Part shown: piece after piece, positions 8,986-15,763 of the stretch
Numbering within the stretch: position 1 is the stretch's first letter
Layout of the letters: the number at the start of each line of letters is the position of its first letter
NCBI RefSeq assembly: GCF_022347565.1
Contig: NZ_JAKRGH010000035.1
Span: 1 to 39,516 of the forward strand
Length of the DNA stretch: 39,516 nt
Direction: 5' to 3'
From: Vibrio sp. Of7-15
Lineage (GTDB): Bacteria; Pseudomonadota; Gammaproteobacteria; Enterobacterales; Vibrionaceae
Notes under the pieces: model-generated
The model's database searches: none
What the model saw: the letters and a program-made list of their open reading frames with translations, nothing else
What the model was told of the DNA's origin: nothing
Translations under genes and position numbers: made by a program

Positions 8986-9417
8986 CTAATGTATACTTGT
9001 TTTTTTATCTTCAGAAACTGTTAGTCGCAATATAGTATTATCGTTAATGTATTTCATATATTTATCGCTACCAAGAATGCCATAACTAACACTAGTTGCC
9101 TTATATGATAGCTCTTTAAACCAGTCTGTTTTGTTTTTATTAAGGTATGATTCTAATATTGGGTTATACTTTGTTAGAGTATTGTTAATCCTTATGTTGT
9201 CCATGTCTAGTAATTCATTTTCATTTATCGGGAATGGATTTTTACGTATCACATAAGCATTTTCCTTTAAACACATAGGGTAAAATAAGCCTGTATTAAT
9301 AAGTGAGTCTAAGCTTGATTCTGTTCCAAAGTATGTTGTTGGGTATTTAGCTGGAATAAGGTTGTAACCAATTAATACTGTAACAATAATACCGAGATAA
9401 ATTAAAAAATTTTTCAT
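8986..9417 (-). CDS. Small membrane-anchored hypothetical protein
   Basis: A 143-residue protein I do not recognise. The first ~20 residues (MKNFLIYLGIIVTVLIGYNL) form an uncleaved anchor or signal sequence. The rest is polar, Asn/Lys/Tyr-rich and probably periplasmic, with segments such as GTESSLDSLINTGLFYPMC and ELSYKATSVSYGILGSDKY. It is AT-rich even for this window and has no evident ribosome binding site. Its start lies 48 bases after the stop of the upstream MFS transporter gene on the same strand, so the two may be co-transcribed. Confidence is moderate because the coding signal is weak but continuous. Confidence 0.55.
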   Translation of the reverse strand: MKNFLIYLGIIVTVLIGYNLIPAKYPTTYFGTESSLDSLINTGLFYPMCLKENAYVIRKNPFPINENELLDMDNIRINNTLTKYNPILESYLNKNKTDWFKELSYKATSVSYGILGSDKYMKYINDNTILRLTVSEDKKTSIH

Positions 9418-9465
9418 TGTGGTTGGAATATCTTATTTTCTCTAATTGATTATAAATGAAACTGC

Positions 9466-10797
9466 TCATAAAATCGCCTTCTTTTTGTCTTTAACATAGA
9501 AAAATGCGCTGATTGAGATGAACAAAAACGCAAAGTAATAGAAGAAGGAAGACAGTGAGGCGATAAAGTCGATGTGTTGTTCTATTTGCTCCTCGGTGTA
9601 GTTCTGAGACACCAATTTATAGTAGTAAGCATATAGAATACCAATCAATCCGTAGCCAAGGTTAAACATCAAACCTTTGAAGCTGAGTACGGTTGCTCTG
9701 TTGTGTGATTTAGTTTTTTTATTTAGGTGATAACTAATAAAAATATTCATCGTCATAATAATAAAGATGAGGATCAGTGCAGGTATTACACCGTATATTG
9801 ACCACCCCAAGCTAATCCAATAGTAAGTAGCCATGGTGGCTAACCCCATAACACCTATAAACGTTTTAGGTGCCATACTTTCCGCTAGTTTTCGACTTTG
9901 CCCTGCCAAAAGAATTTGCAGCAAACTTATCCCTGAGCCGATAAGCCCGAAGTAAATAATGGGGATATCAATGGCGCGATAGTATTGACTGTTCATGGTT
10001 AAAAACATACGTGAAGTGTGTTCAAACAAGCTGTAATAGAGCAAAATGAAAAGTACATAAGGTGTAGAAAGCACCCATTTCCCTGTGTTTAGTGTTAATT
10101 TCAGGCTTGCTATGGTGGTGGCTAGTCTACTGCTATCACTTGGCAGTTCTTTTTTCTCTTCTCTCATGTTGAATGCTGCATACATGGCGATCATGGCGAC
10201 AAATAATGTGGCATAAACAGGAATACGCATAATATCTTGGGTACTTTCTGGCTCTGCTAATCCGAGAAGATCATAAATGTGAGCCATGAAGTTAACGTCA
10301 TACATTGCGGCTCCCACTAGGGTCACAAAAATGCCGACGCTAGAAGAAATACGAAGCTGGATCTGTAATACTCGCGGCCATACATCTTCTTGGCCTCGCT
10401 CTTTTAACGTGTCGTAAGCCAAAGCTTCATCGGCGCCGCTTGCCAAAGCCATTGCTAAACCACTTAGTACTCGGTTTATTAAAAAAACCATGAACACAAA
10501 AGTGGGGTTTCCCGTAGGGACAAAGGCTATCATGGCGATTTCGATAAACATGACAATTGAAGATAATACCACCAGTTTTTTGCGACCTAAGGTATCAGCA
10601 AAAGCACCGGATGGGACTTCGGCCAGTACAATGGTGGCAGCCCAGACCACATTAAGCATCGCAAATTGGGAGAGGGTTAAGCCGTAATCTAAATACAGTA
10701 AGGTGAATACTGGATAGTAAAAGCGAGCAAAGTAACTGCTTCGAAACATTAAGAAGTAGCGGACATTACGAATTTGAAGGATTTCTGTGGGTGTCAT
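9466..10797 (-). CDS. Major facilitator superfamily (MFS) transporter
   Basis: An inner-membrane transporter of about 443 residues with some twelve predicted helices. I prefer the ATG at 10797 because CCAGGA lies five bases upstream; a GTG at 10821 would add eight residues. The MFS A-motif between helices 2 and 3 is clear: GAFADTLGRKKLVVL. Before it lie YFARFYYPVFTLLYLDYGLTLSQ and WAATIVLAEVPSG, typical of the DHA/putative-permease branch. A long cytoplasmic linker (AFNMREEKKELPSDSSR) separates the two halves. The substrate is unknown. It is divergent from the gene at 11026 and lies upstream of, and opposite to, the TOMM cluster. Any role in peptide export would be speculation. Confidence 0.85.
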   Translation of the reverse strand: MTPTEILQIRNVRYFLMFRSSYFARFYYPVFTLLYLDYGLTLSQFAMLNVVWAATIVLAEVPSGAFADTLGRKKLVVLSSIVMFIEIAMIAFVPTGNPTFVFMVFLINRVLSGLAMALASGADEALAYDTLKERGQEDVWPRVLQIQLRISSSVGIFVTLVGAAMYDVNFMAHIYDLLGLAEPESTQDIMRIPVYATLFVAMIAMYAAFNMREEKKELPSDSSRLATTIASLKLTLNTGKWVLSTPYVLFILLYYSLFEHTSRMFLTMNSQYYRAIDIPIIYFGLIGSGISLLQILLAGQSRKLAESMAPKTFIGVMGLATMATYYWISLGWSIYGVIPALILIFIIMTMNIFISYHLNKKTKSHNRATVLSFKGLMFNLGYGLIGILYAYYYKLVSQNYTEEQIEQHIDFIASLSSFFYYFAFLFISISAFFYVKDKKKAIL

Positions 10798-11025
10798 GGC
10801 ATTCCTGGCACGTTGAATCACATAAGATTATGTATATACCGTTTTTGGGTTTAGTGCTAAACGCTTTCAGCAAAGAAAGGGTAGGGCTAAGGGCTCCAGC
10901 ACATTATCATAAATGCCGTTGTTTGAACCATGATATATTTTTATGGCCTTTCTATCTTTAGAATAATTGGATAGAGTGATCATAAAAAATCAAGGGTTAA
11001 TACAAAAATAAGGTATAGGGTAAAT

Positions 11026-11715
11026 ATGGCTTTTTTTATTAAAGATACGAAACTAAAAGTAGCTGAAAGAGAGATATTTCATAATGAAGAAGGGTACATC
11101 GGATTCCCATCAAAGGATCTGGTTGTCTTTGATAACGACACCTTACTTCCGATTGGACTTTTATCATATAACTTATTTGATAGTGATTCAGATGAAAAAA
11201 TATTAATAGCAGTACCTAATCTTCAAGGAATACCTGAGGGAGACTATGGTGCTATTACATATTCTTTTATCAATAAAGAAGAAGGATGGCGATTGGATGA
11301 TGAGTTTCTTCATGACTCGGCGCTTGACGAGGAAGAAGATTATATTAGTAACTATCATCAAGCGCATGAGTTTTTCATAAAACATAAGCACGTTACAGCA
11401 TTTGGAAGAAAAGCTCCGCTGTTTGAGATAGGTGGGCAGCCTCCATTGGGGCAAAACTGGGATTCTATCTTATATAATGAAAGGGGAGATAATCCAGAAT
11501 TGGATCGCTACCATGAAGTGACAAGTAATATTTCTGATCCTGATTTTGAATATATGAGTACTAGAGACATAACGTACTTCAATGAAAGGGAAGAGCAAGA
11601 GTTTATTTTCTTAGGTTGTTTTAGTGACACCCCTTATTTAGATCTTGCTGGTAAGTTCATGGTGTTCTATCAACCGGATTTAAAAAAGGTAATGCTCGTT
11701 ATTGAGTATGATTGA
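11026..11715 (+). CDS. Hypothetical cytoplasmic protein, weakly DUF1963-like
   Basis: A 229-residue acidic protein with no signal peptide or membrane segment. The C-terminal half contains FEIGGQPPLGQNWDS, and the end reads LAGKFMVFYQPDLKKVMLVIEYD. This spacing of a GGxPxxxQxW element and a terminal beta strand recalls DUF1963/YwqG-type proteins, but the match is too weak for assignment. Proteins of that kind often sit in polymorphic-toxin or stress contexts, and nothing next to it supports either. A textbook terminator follows, so it is transcriptionally separate from the TOMM genes downstream. Confidence 0.6.
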   Translation: MAFFIKDTKLKVAEREIFHNEEGYIGFPSKDLVVFDNDTLLPIGLLSYNLFDSDSDEKILIAVPNLQGIPEGDYGAITYSFINKEEGWRLDDEFLHDSALDEEEDYISNYHQAHEFFIKHKHVTAFGRKAPLFEIGGQPPLGQNWDSILYNERGDNPELDRYHEVTSNISDPDFEYMSTRDITYFNEREEQEFIFLGCFSDTPYLDLAGKFMVFYQPDLKKVMLVIEYD

Positions 11716-11729
11716 TTTACGTATTTCTG

Positions 11730-11758
11730 AAAAAGGTCATGTTCTTATGACCTTTTTT
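11730..11758 (+). terminator. Strong Rho-independent terminator
   Basis: AAAAAGGTCAT (11730-11740), loop GTTCTT, then ATGACCTTTTTT (11747-11758). The stem is perfect and a T-run follows. It lies 15 bases after the stop of the 229-residue protein gene and insulates the TOMM cluster from upstream transcription. Confidence 0.9.
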
Positions 11759-12057
11759 CTGTTCATCTTGATGGACTCTTTATTTATTAAAATGGAACTG
11801 TCACACTTTATTATTATTGGTATATAAGTCAATATAGTTTTAATGTTGTTTTCTAGAGTTATTATTTACATTTTTTCTATTTCATCTTCTAGCTTATTAT
11901 TTTTATTGTCGGTATATTATTTGTTTTTTTAATTAAATCACCCAGTATTATTAACGTTTAAATAAATTTAGATAATGATTTAAGGTTAATTTATAAATAA
12001 GGTTTTGAATAAACATCTTAATCTTTATTAATAGATACTTTAATCTAGTTTAATATA
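11759..12057. other. Very AT-rich region upstream of the TOMM cluster
   Basis: About 300 bases with no open reading frame, dominated by A/T runs. It leads directly into a predicted promoter. Such DNA can act as an UP-element or as an H-NS-type silencing site; both roles are inference. Confidence 0.4.
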
Positions 12058-12085
12058 TTGACTGTAGCAGGGTGGCGGTGATACT
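12058..12085 (+). promoter_or_regulatory. Predicted sigma-70-type promoter of the TOMM operon
   Basis: TTGACT (12058-12063, five of six to consensus) is followed after 16 bases by GATACT (12080-12085, four of six). Transcription would begin near 12092, about 50 bases before the precursor ATG. Confidence 0.55.
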
Positions 12086-12094
12086 AATTATCCC

Positions 12095-12110
12095 CGATGT
12101 TAAAGCATCG
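12095..12110 (+). promoter_or_regulatory. Small hairpin in the precursor leader mRNA
   Basis: CGATG-TTAAAG-CATCG forms a 5-bp stem just upstream of the GGAGA ribosome binding site (12129-12133). It could stabilise the mRNA 5' end. The stem is short, so function is uncertain. Confidence 0.3.
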
Positions 12111-12140
12111 AATATTTATTAATTTATTGGAGAACAAAAA

Positions 12141-12245
12141 ATGAACACGATTGCAAAATTAAAGCTTAAACAAAAAAACACAGAAATTAAAACTAAAAAA
12201 GTAGCAAAAAAAGCAGCAGGTGCTTGCTGTACATGTGTTTGCTAA
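12141..12245 (+). CDS. TOMM (thiazole/oxazole-modified) RiPP precursor peptide
   Basis: A 34-codon gene with GGAGA eight bases upstream of its ATG. The peptide begins MNTIAKLKLKQKNTEIK and ends GACCTCVC, with Cys at 29, 30, 32 and 34 and Thr at 31. Nine lysines, one Glu and no Asp make the leader strongly basic and probably helical. All Cys lie in the last six residues, so five of those six could be cyclised, giving up to four thiazoles and one methyloxazole. The KKAAGA segment just before the Cys cluster is a plausible cleavage region, but no true double-glycine is present. It directly precedes genes for the E1-like, YcaO and SagB proteins, which identifies it as their substrate. Peptide structure and activity are not known; a toxin, signal or metal ligand are all possible. 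Confidence 0.85.
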   Translation: MNTIAKLKLKQKNTEIKTKKVAKKAAGACCTCVC

Positions 12246-12291
12246 GCTTTATTTGATGTGTGGCTGCCCTAGTATATATTAAGGTTTTATT

Positions 12292-13113
12292 ATGAAACTC
12301 AATCAAAACTTAAAAGTTATCACCACTCACGATGGGATAACTCACTTATATTACTTGGGCAGTTCGCTGTATTTTGAAACTGGGGATATTCCCCATAGTG
12401 AAATAAAATCTTTAATAGAAGAGCTTCAAAGTATTTCTTTAGATGATATCGACATTGACTCGCTGTGTGATATCCGTTCTGGATTGATATGTTCTTTTTA
12501 TGACTACTGCCTTTTTGAGGAGGATACCCCTAGATCCTTAAAAGAACTGGGTTTAGTGAATAATAAAATTTTAGATACTGTCTGCTTTACAAGCTTTCTT
12601 AGCAGCGAATCTGAGTTTGATATGTTAAATGCTCACCCCTTAGTAGAGATGCTATCAACGCAGTCTACTTCTGTGCAATCTTGTCAAAAGACATTATTTC
12701 TTGTCGCAGTTAGTCAACACCAATACCATCACCTAGAGCGATTACACGAAACACTATCTACGCCTTGGGCGGCGATAATCTATGATCATTTTGGTTTCAC
12801 CATTACCCCTGTGTTCGGCTTACCAATGGGGCCTTGCTACAACTGCTATCGAATGCTGCATCTTTCCAATCTGTCTTCTATCGATGAGCACGACAGGATC
12901 GAACGTTATTTCAATGAGAGAGATAAAGAGTTTCAGATAGCGAAGGGAACTTTGAGGCACGGTGAGGTGACGTTGTATTCATGGGTTGAACGCTTACTCT
13001 CAGGAAAGCCTTATGGGGATTATGATCAGGCGATATTGTTTGATTCGCACAACCTTGATGTTGAGAAAGTAAAAATACCCAATATCAGTACCTGTAACTC
13101 CTGCTTTGAGTGA
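12292..13113 (+). CDS. E1-like/RRE TOMM cyclodehydratase partner protein
   Basis: A 273-residue SagC/'ocin-ThiF-like' protein that presents the precursor to the YcaO enzyme. Residues ~1-85 fit a winged-helix RiPP recognition element (LKVITTHDGITHLYYLGSS, then a helix SEIKSLIEELQS), which binds the leader peptide. Residues ~130-190 resemble the degenerate adenylation fold of E1 enzymes (KTLFLVAVSQ, STPWAAIIYDHFGFTITPVF). Cys182 and Cys185 (GPCYNCY) and Cys268 and Cys271 (TCNSCFE) form the tetracysteine zinc site seen in TOMM C proteins. It is short for the family, which usually has about 300-400 residues. The start is 46 bases after the precursor stop, with AAGG upstream, and its end overlaps the YcaO start (GTGA), indicating coupled translation. 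Confidence 0.85.
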   Translation: MKLNQNLKVITTHDGITHLYYLGSSLYFETGDIPHSEIKSLIEELQSISLDDIDIDSLCDIRSGLICSFYDYCLFEEDTPRSLKELGLVNNKILDTVCFTSFLSSESEFDMLNAHPLVEMLSTQSTSVQSCQKTLFLVAVSQHQYHHLERLHETLSTPWAAIIYDHFGFTITPVFGLPMGPCYNCYRMLHLSNLSSIDEHDRIERYFNERDKEFQIAKGTLRHGEVTLYSWVERLLSGKPYGDYDQAILFDSHNLDVEKVKIPNISTCNSCFE

Positions 13114-14309
13114 TTCCTATGTTCTCACCCAATCTAAGAAATCAAGCATTTTTAGATACAATCAGCAAGGTATGCTCAGACAAAGTAGGGATCATTTCCC
13201 CTTTAGAAAAACTCAGCGTAAAGGATGGATTGTATATCACGCGATGTCACTCAAATTCGGGAATTTCTCTTCTATCAGGTAGGGCAAGTGACATTGTCTC
13301 ATGTGGTAATGATCGAAATCTGAACTTATCATCCATTAAAGTGGCAGCTGAGTATTTTGAACGTTATTGTTGGTACAACCTCTCCATATATCGTGGAAGG
13401 GAGAAAGAAAGTTGGCAGCAGCTTAGCCAAGCTGGAAAACATGCCTTATCTCCTGATGTGATCATGAATGCTTTTACTGAAGAGCAGTACTTAGAACCTG
13501 TTTTCCCTCTAAAAAAGCTGGGGTTGAGTGATCAAGTGTATTGGTTGGAAGCCCAAGATCTCTATAATCAAAATGTGTATTTACCTGCTCAGCTTTTCGT
13601 ACCACCTAACACAGGTGAAGCTCCTTATTGGAGCCCAAACTCCAGTGGTATGGCTTTCCACACAGAAGTTGAAACCGCACTGTTAAATAGTTTGTTGGAG
13701 TTAGTCGAACGGGATGCTTTTCTTCATATATGGTGGTCTAAATCTTCTCCGGCTGTTATTTCCCAATGCGGTAACCGATCGGTTTTGGATATTACCGGGC
13801 GTATTGGCGTACCTTGTGTCGCTGTGGTTGAAATACACCAAGGCCATATGCTGATAGGCACCAGTGCTGACTTTATTCAGAGTAAAGCGATTGAAAAAGC
13901 TTCTGCGGAAGTGGATCAGCTTAAGATTGTCTCAGCACTTCATCATAAGGAATCTAAGAGGAAAAAGGCCCACGACATCAAGTCATTTGAAGATAGCCTT
14001 TCCTATTACAGTGATGAAAATCTTCACCTTACGGATTTTCTTACTCAAGGCGGTTCTGCTGAGGAAAAGGCTGAAACAAACATAGGCACGCTTTCTGCGC
14101 TGGTGAGCCGCTTAAAAGAGTTAAAGATTCGTGTCTATACCGCTAACTTGACGACACCGGAAATCGCAGCCGTGGGTGGGGTGGTGTTAAAGTCATACTC
14201 TCCTGATCTTATCTCCTTGAATCATGATGACGTATGCAGGCCATTGGCAACAATAAAAAGAAATACGGGGCACTGCGCGGCACACCGCGATCCTCATCCA
14301 TTTCTTTAA
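13110..14309 (+). CDS. YcaO-domain azoline-forming cyclodehydratase (SagD-like)
   Basis: A 399-residue YcaO protein. Family enzymes use ATP to activate backbone amides so that Cys, Ser or Thr side chains close into azolines. The ATP/Mg-binding helices are visible: KVAAEYFERY (residues 77-86), HTEVETALLNSLLELVERDAF (184-204, with Glu197, Glu200 and Arg201) and ASAEVDQL (264-271). The C-terminus ends PHPFL, matching the proline-rich tail that TOMM YcaO proteins need for catalysis. The start is ambiguous: a GTG at 13110 overlaps the upstream stop, and an ATG at 13119 has no better site. Either start leaves the domain complete. It works as a complex with the E1-like protein upstream and is followed 22 bases later by the dehydrogenase gene. 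Confidence 0.92.
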   Translation: MIPMFSPNLRNQAFLDTISKVCSDKVGIISPLEKLSVKDGLYITRCHSNSGISLLSGRASDIVSCGNDRNLNLSSIKVAAEYFERYCWYNLSIYRGREKESWQQLSQAGKHALSPDVIMNAFTEEQYLEPVFPLKKLGLSDQVYWLEAQDLYNQNVYLPAQLFVPPNTGEAPYWSPNSSGMAFHTEVETALLNSLLELVERDAFLHIWWSKSSPAVISQCGNRSVLDITGRIGVPCVAVVEIHQGHMLIGTSADFIQSKAIEKASAEVDQLKIVSALHHKESKRKKAHDIKSFEDSLSYYSDENLHLTDFLTQGGSAEEKAETNIGTLSALVSRLKELKIRVYTANLTTPEIAAVGGVVLKSYSPDLISLNHDDVCRPLATIKRNTGHCAAHRDPHPFL

Positions 14310-14331
14310 CGGGAGCTCTTTAACGAGAACA

Positions 14332-15072
14332 ATGGCGATGCCTATCATTAAACAAAAAAATAAATTTCAACGAAAACTAAAACGTAATATACCGCAGTGG
14401 TATATAGATTCATGCCGACGAAGTAAATTTACTAACCAAGAGTCAGCGACTGCCTTCGAAGCATTTTCAGAGTCTGCATCAGGGCAGATGTTTGAATTAC
14501 CTAAAGCATTGAGCATAGAAAGTGATGCTAGCCCGTTATTACGTTTGTTCTCAGAGCGAAAGAGCCATCGAATCTATTCTGGTTTACCTCTAAGCTTGAA
14601 TGAACTTATGTATTTTCATCGATCTATTTTCCACACTCGTAGTTACCCTTCTGCTGGTGGGCTTTACCAGATAAACCCATACTATATTGTGAACCGAGTC
14701 GATGGCTTAGCCCCTGGTGTTTACCGCCTACCAAGCCCCCATGAATCCGAGCCCAGTTGCCTTTTCACTATTCCAGAGCATGATAAAAGCGTGGATGAAG
14801 CCTACACTTTTGATGATTTGTCTGAGACTGCCTTTATTCTTGTTTTGGCTGCCGAGCACTCTCTTATTACGGATAAATATGGTGATAGAGGATGGCGGTT
14901 TGCATTTTTAGAAGCCGGACATATCGGGCAAAATGTTAGCTTGCTCGTAACAGAGCAGGGCTGGCGACATTGTTGTATTGGAGGGGGGATGGAAGACACA
15001 TTATGTCATTGGTTGAAAACAACCCTACAACATCAGGCTCCCGTGTACAGTATTGCGGTAGGAGCATCTTAA
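14332..15072 (+). CDS. SagB/McbC-type FMN dehydrogenase (azoline oxidase)
   Basis: A 246-residue member of the SagB/ThcOx branch of the nitroreductase superfamily. With FMN it oxidises azolines to aromatic thiazoles or oxazoles. Landmarks: SPLLRLFSERKSHRIYSG (residues 67-84, FMN-phosphate region), the diagnostic RSYPSAGGLYQINPYYI (103-119) and GWRFAFLEAGHIGQNVSLL (187-205), then a GGGMED element near the end. Length is on the short side for the family but the core is complete. A second in-frame ATG two codons in is equally possible. Its presence predicts that the mature peptide carries azoles rather than only azolines. It is the last gene of the cluster and is followed by a strong hairpin. 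Confidence 0.9.
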   Translation: MAMPIIKQKNKFQRKLKRNIPQWYIDSCRRSKFTNQESATAFEAFSESASGQMFELPKALSIESDASPLLRLFSERKSHRIYSGLPLSLNELMYFHRSIFHTRSYPSAGGLYQINPYYIVNRVDGLAPGVYRLPSPHESEPSCLFTIPEHDKSVDEAYTFDDLSETAFILVLAAEHSLITDKYGDRGWRFAFLEAGHIGQNVSLLVTEQGWRHCCIGGGMEDTLCHWLKTTLQHQAPVYSIAVGAS

Positions 15073-15103
15073 CCCCGTGCGAATTAAGCGGAGGTGCTTA
15101 CAA

Positions 15104-15132
15104 ATCCACCAGCCATATTCCTGCTGGTGGAT
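15104..15132. terminator. Hairpin ending the TOMM operon
   Basis: ATCCACCAGC (15104-15113) pairs perfectly with GCTGGTGGAT (15123-15132) around a 9-base loop, 31 bases after the dehydrogenase stop. The following GTATATTATT is only moderately T-rich. The hairpin lies between convergent genes and may serve both. Confidence 0.65.
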
Positions 15133-15165
15133 GTATATTATTGAGCCTTGGATACTCGTATATGG

Positions 15166-15537
15166 TTAGAGCTCTTTCATTGCCGAAACAACGGAAGGGT
15201 CGTTAATTAGATTAAACAGTAGGCTTTTGGCGGAAGAGCGTTGTGCGTCTGATAAGGCTTTGGTTGGATTTTCTCTGGTTTGGGTAAGGATATTCTTGAT
15301 GAACTTATTGTTCGTACCAGAAAGCTCATAAACAAATCGGAGAGTGTCGACTAATTCGCCCTGAGGTAGGCTGTAAACGGCCATCTCACAATCTAGGTTA
15401 TCCATGGAAAGTAAGTTGTTCACGACTGCTTTGCGCTCATGGTTGAACTTTTCTTTGGCTTCAAAGGCATCAATCAAGGCTTGCACTCTATCGGCAATCA
15501 TTACAGGCACTTCCATTGTTTTCGTTTCATAGTTCAT
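15166..15537 (-). CDS. Small helical hypothetical protein downstream of the RTX gene
   Basis: A 123-residue soluble protein, probably all-helical, preceded by a good AGGAG nine bases before the ATG. It has no signal peptide and no family I recognise. Segments such as IADRVQALIDAFEAKEKFNHERKAV and DTLRFVYELSGTNNKFIKNIL suggest a helical bundle or adaptor. It lies downstream of the RTX gene on the same strand but beyond a strong terminator, so it probably has its own promoter. A chaperone or regulatory role for the RTX system is possible but not supported by any motif. Confidence 0.65.
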   Translation of the reverse strand: MNYETKTMEVPVMIADRVQALIDAFEAKEKFNHERKAVVNNLLSMDNLDCEMAVYSLPQGELVDTLRFVYELSGTNNKFIKNILTQTRENPTKALSDAQRSSAKSLLFNLINDPSVVSAMKEL

Positions 15538-15699
15538 TATGGTTTCTCCTGTTCTAACTGTGATTTCGCTGTTGGATCATTGAATAGTGCAGATACTGAC
15601 TGTCAGGATATCTCTCTCTTGTCTATTTTGGTAGCGCATTTCTAATAACTTTAGGCAGTTTCTATTTTTTGGTCTCTTTGCATGGTTTTTCACTTATTT

Positions 15700-15747
15700 A
15701 AAGCCGCAAGCCCAGCGACTTAGAGGTTAAGTACTGGGCTTGGCTTT
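15700..15747 (-). terminator. Terminator after the RTX gene
   Basis: CAAGCCCAG (15707-15715) pairs with CTGGGCTTG (15734-15742), extended outward by AAGC/GCTT. Read on the minus strand it begins 17 bases after the RTX stop and continues toward TTTAAATAAG. Confidence 0.7.
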
Positions 15748-15763
15748 GTGGTGTTATTAACGC

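Noticed and set aside
9466-10797. MFS transporter as the TOMM exporter
   Set aside because: It is on the opposite strand, more than 1.3 kb away, separated by another gene and a terminator. No direct evidence links it.
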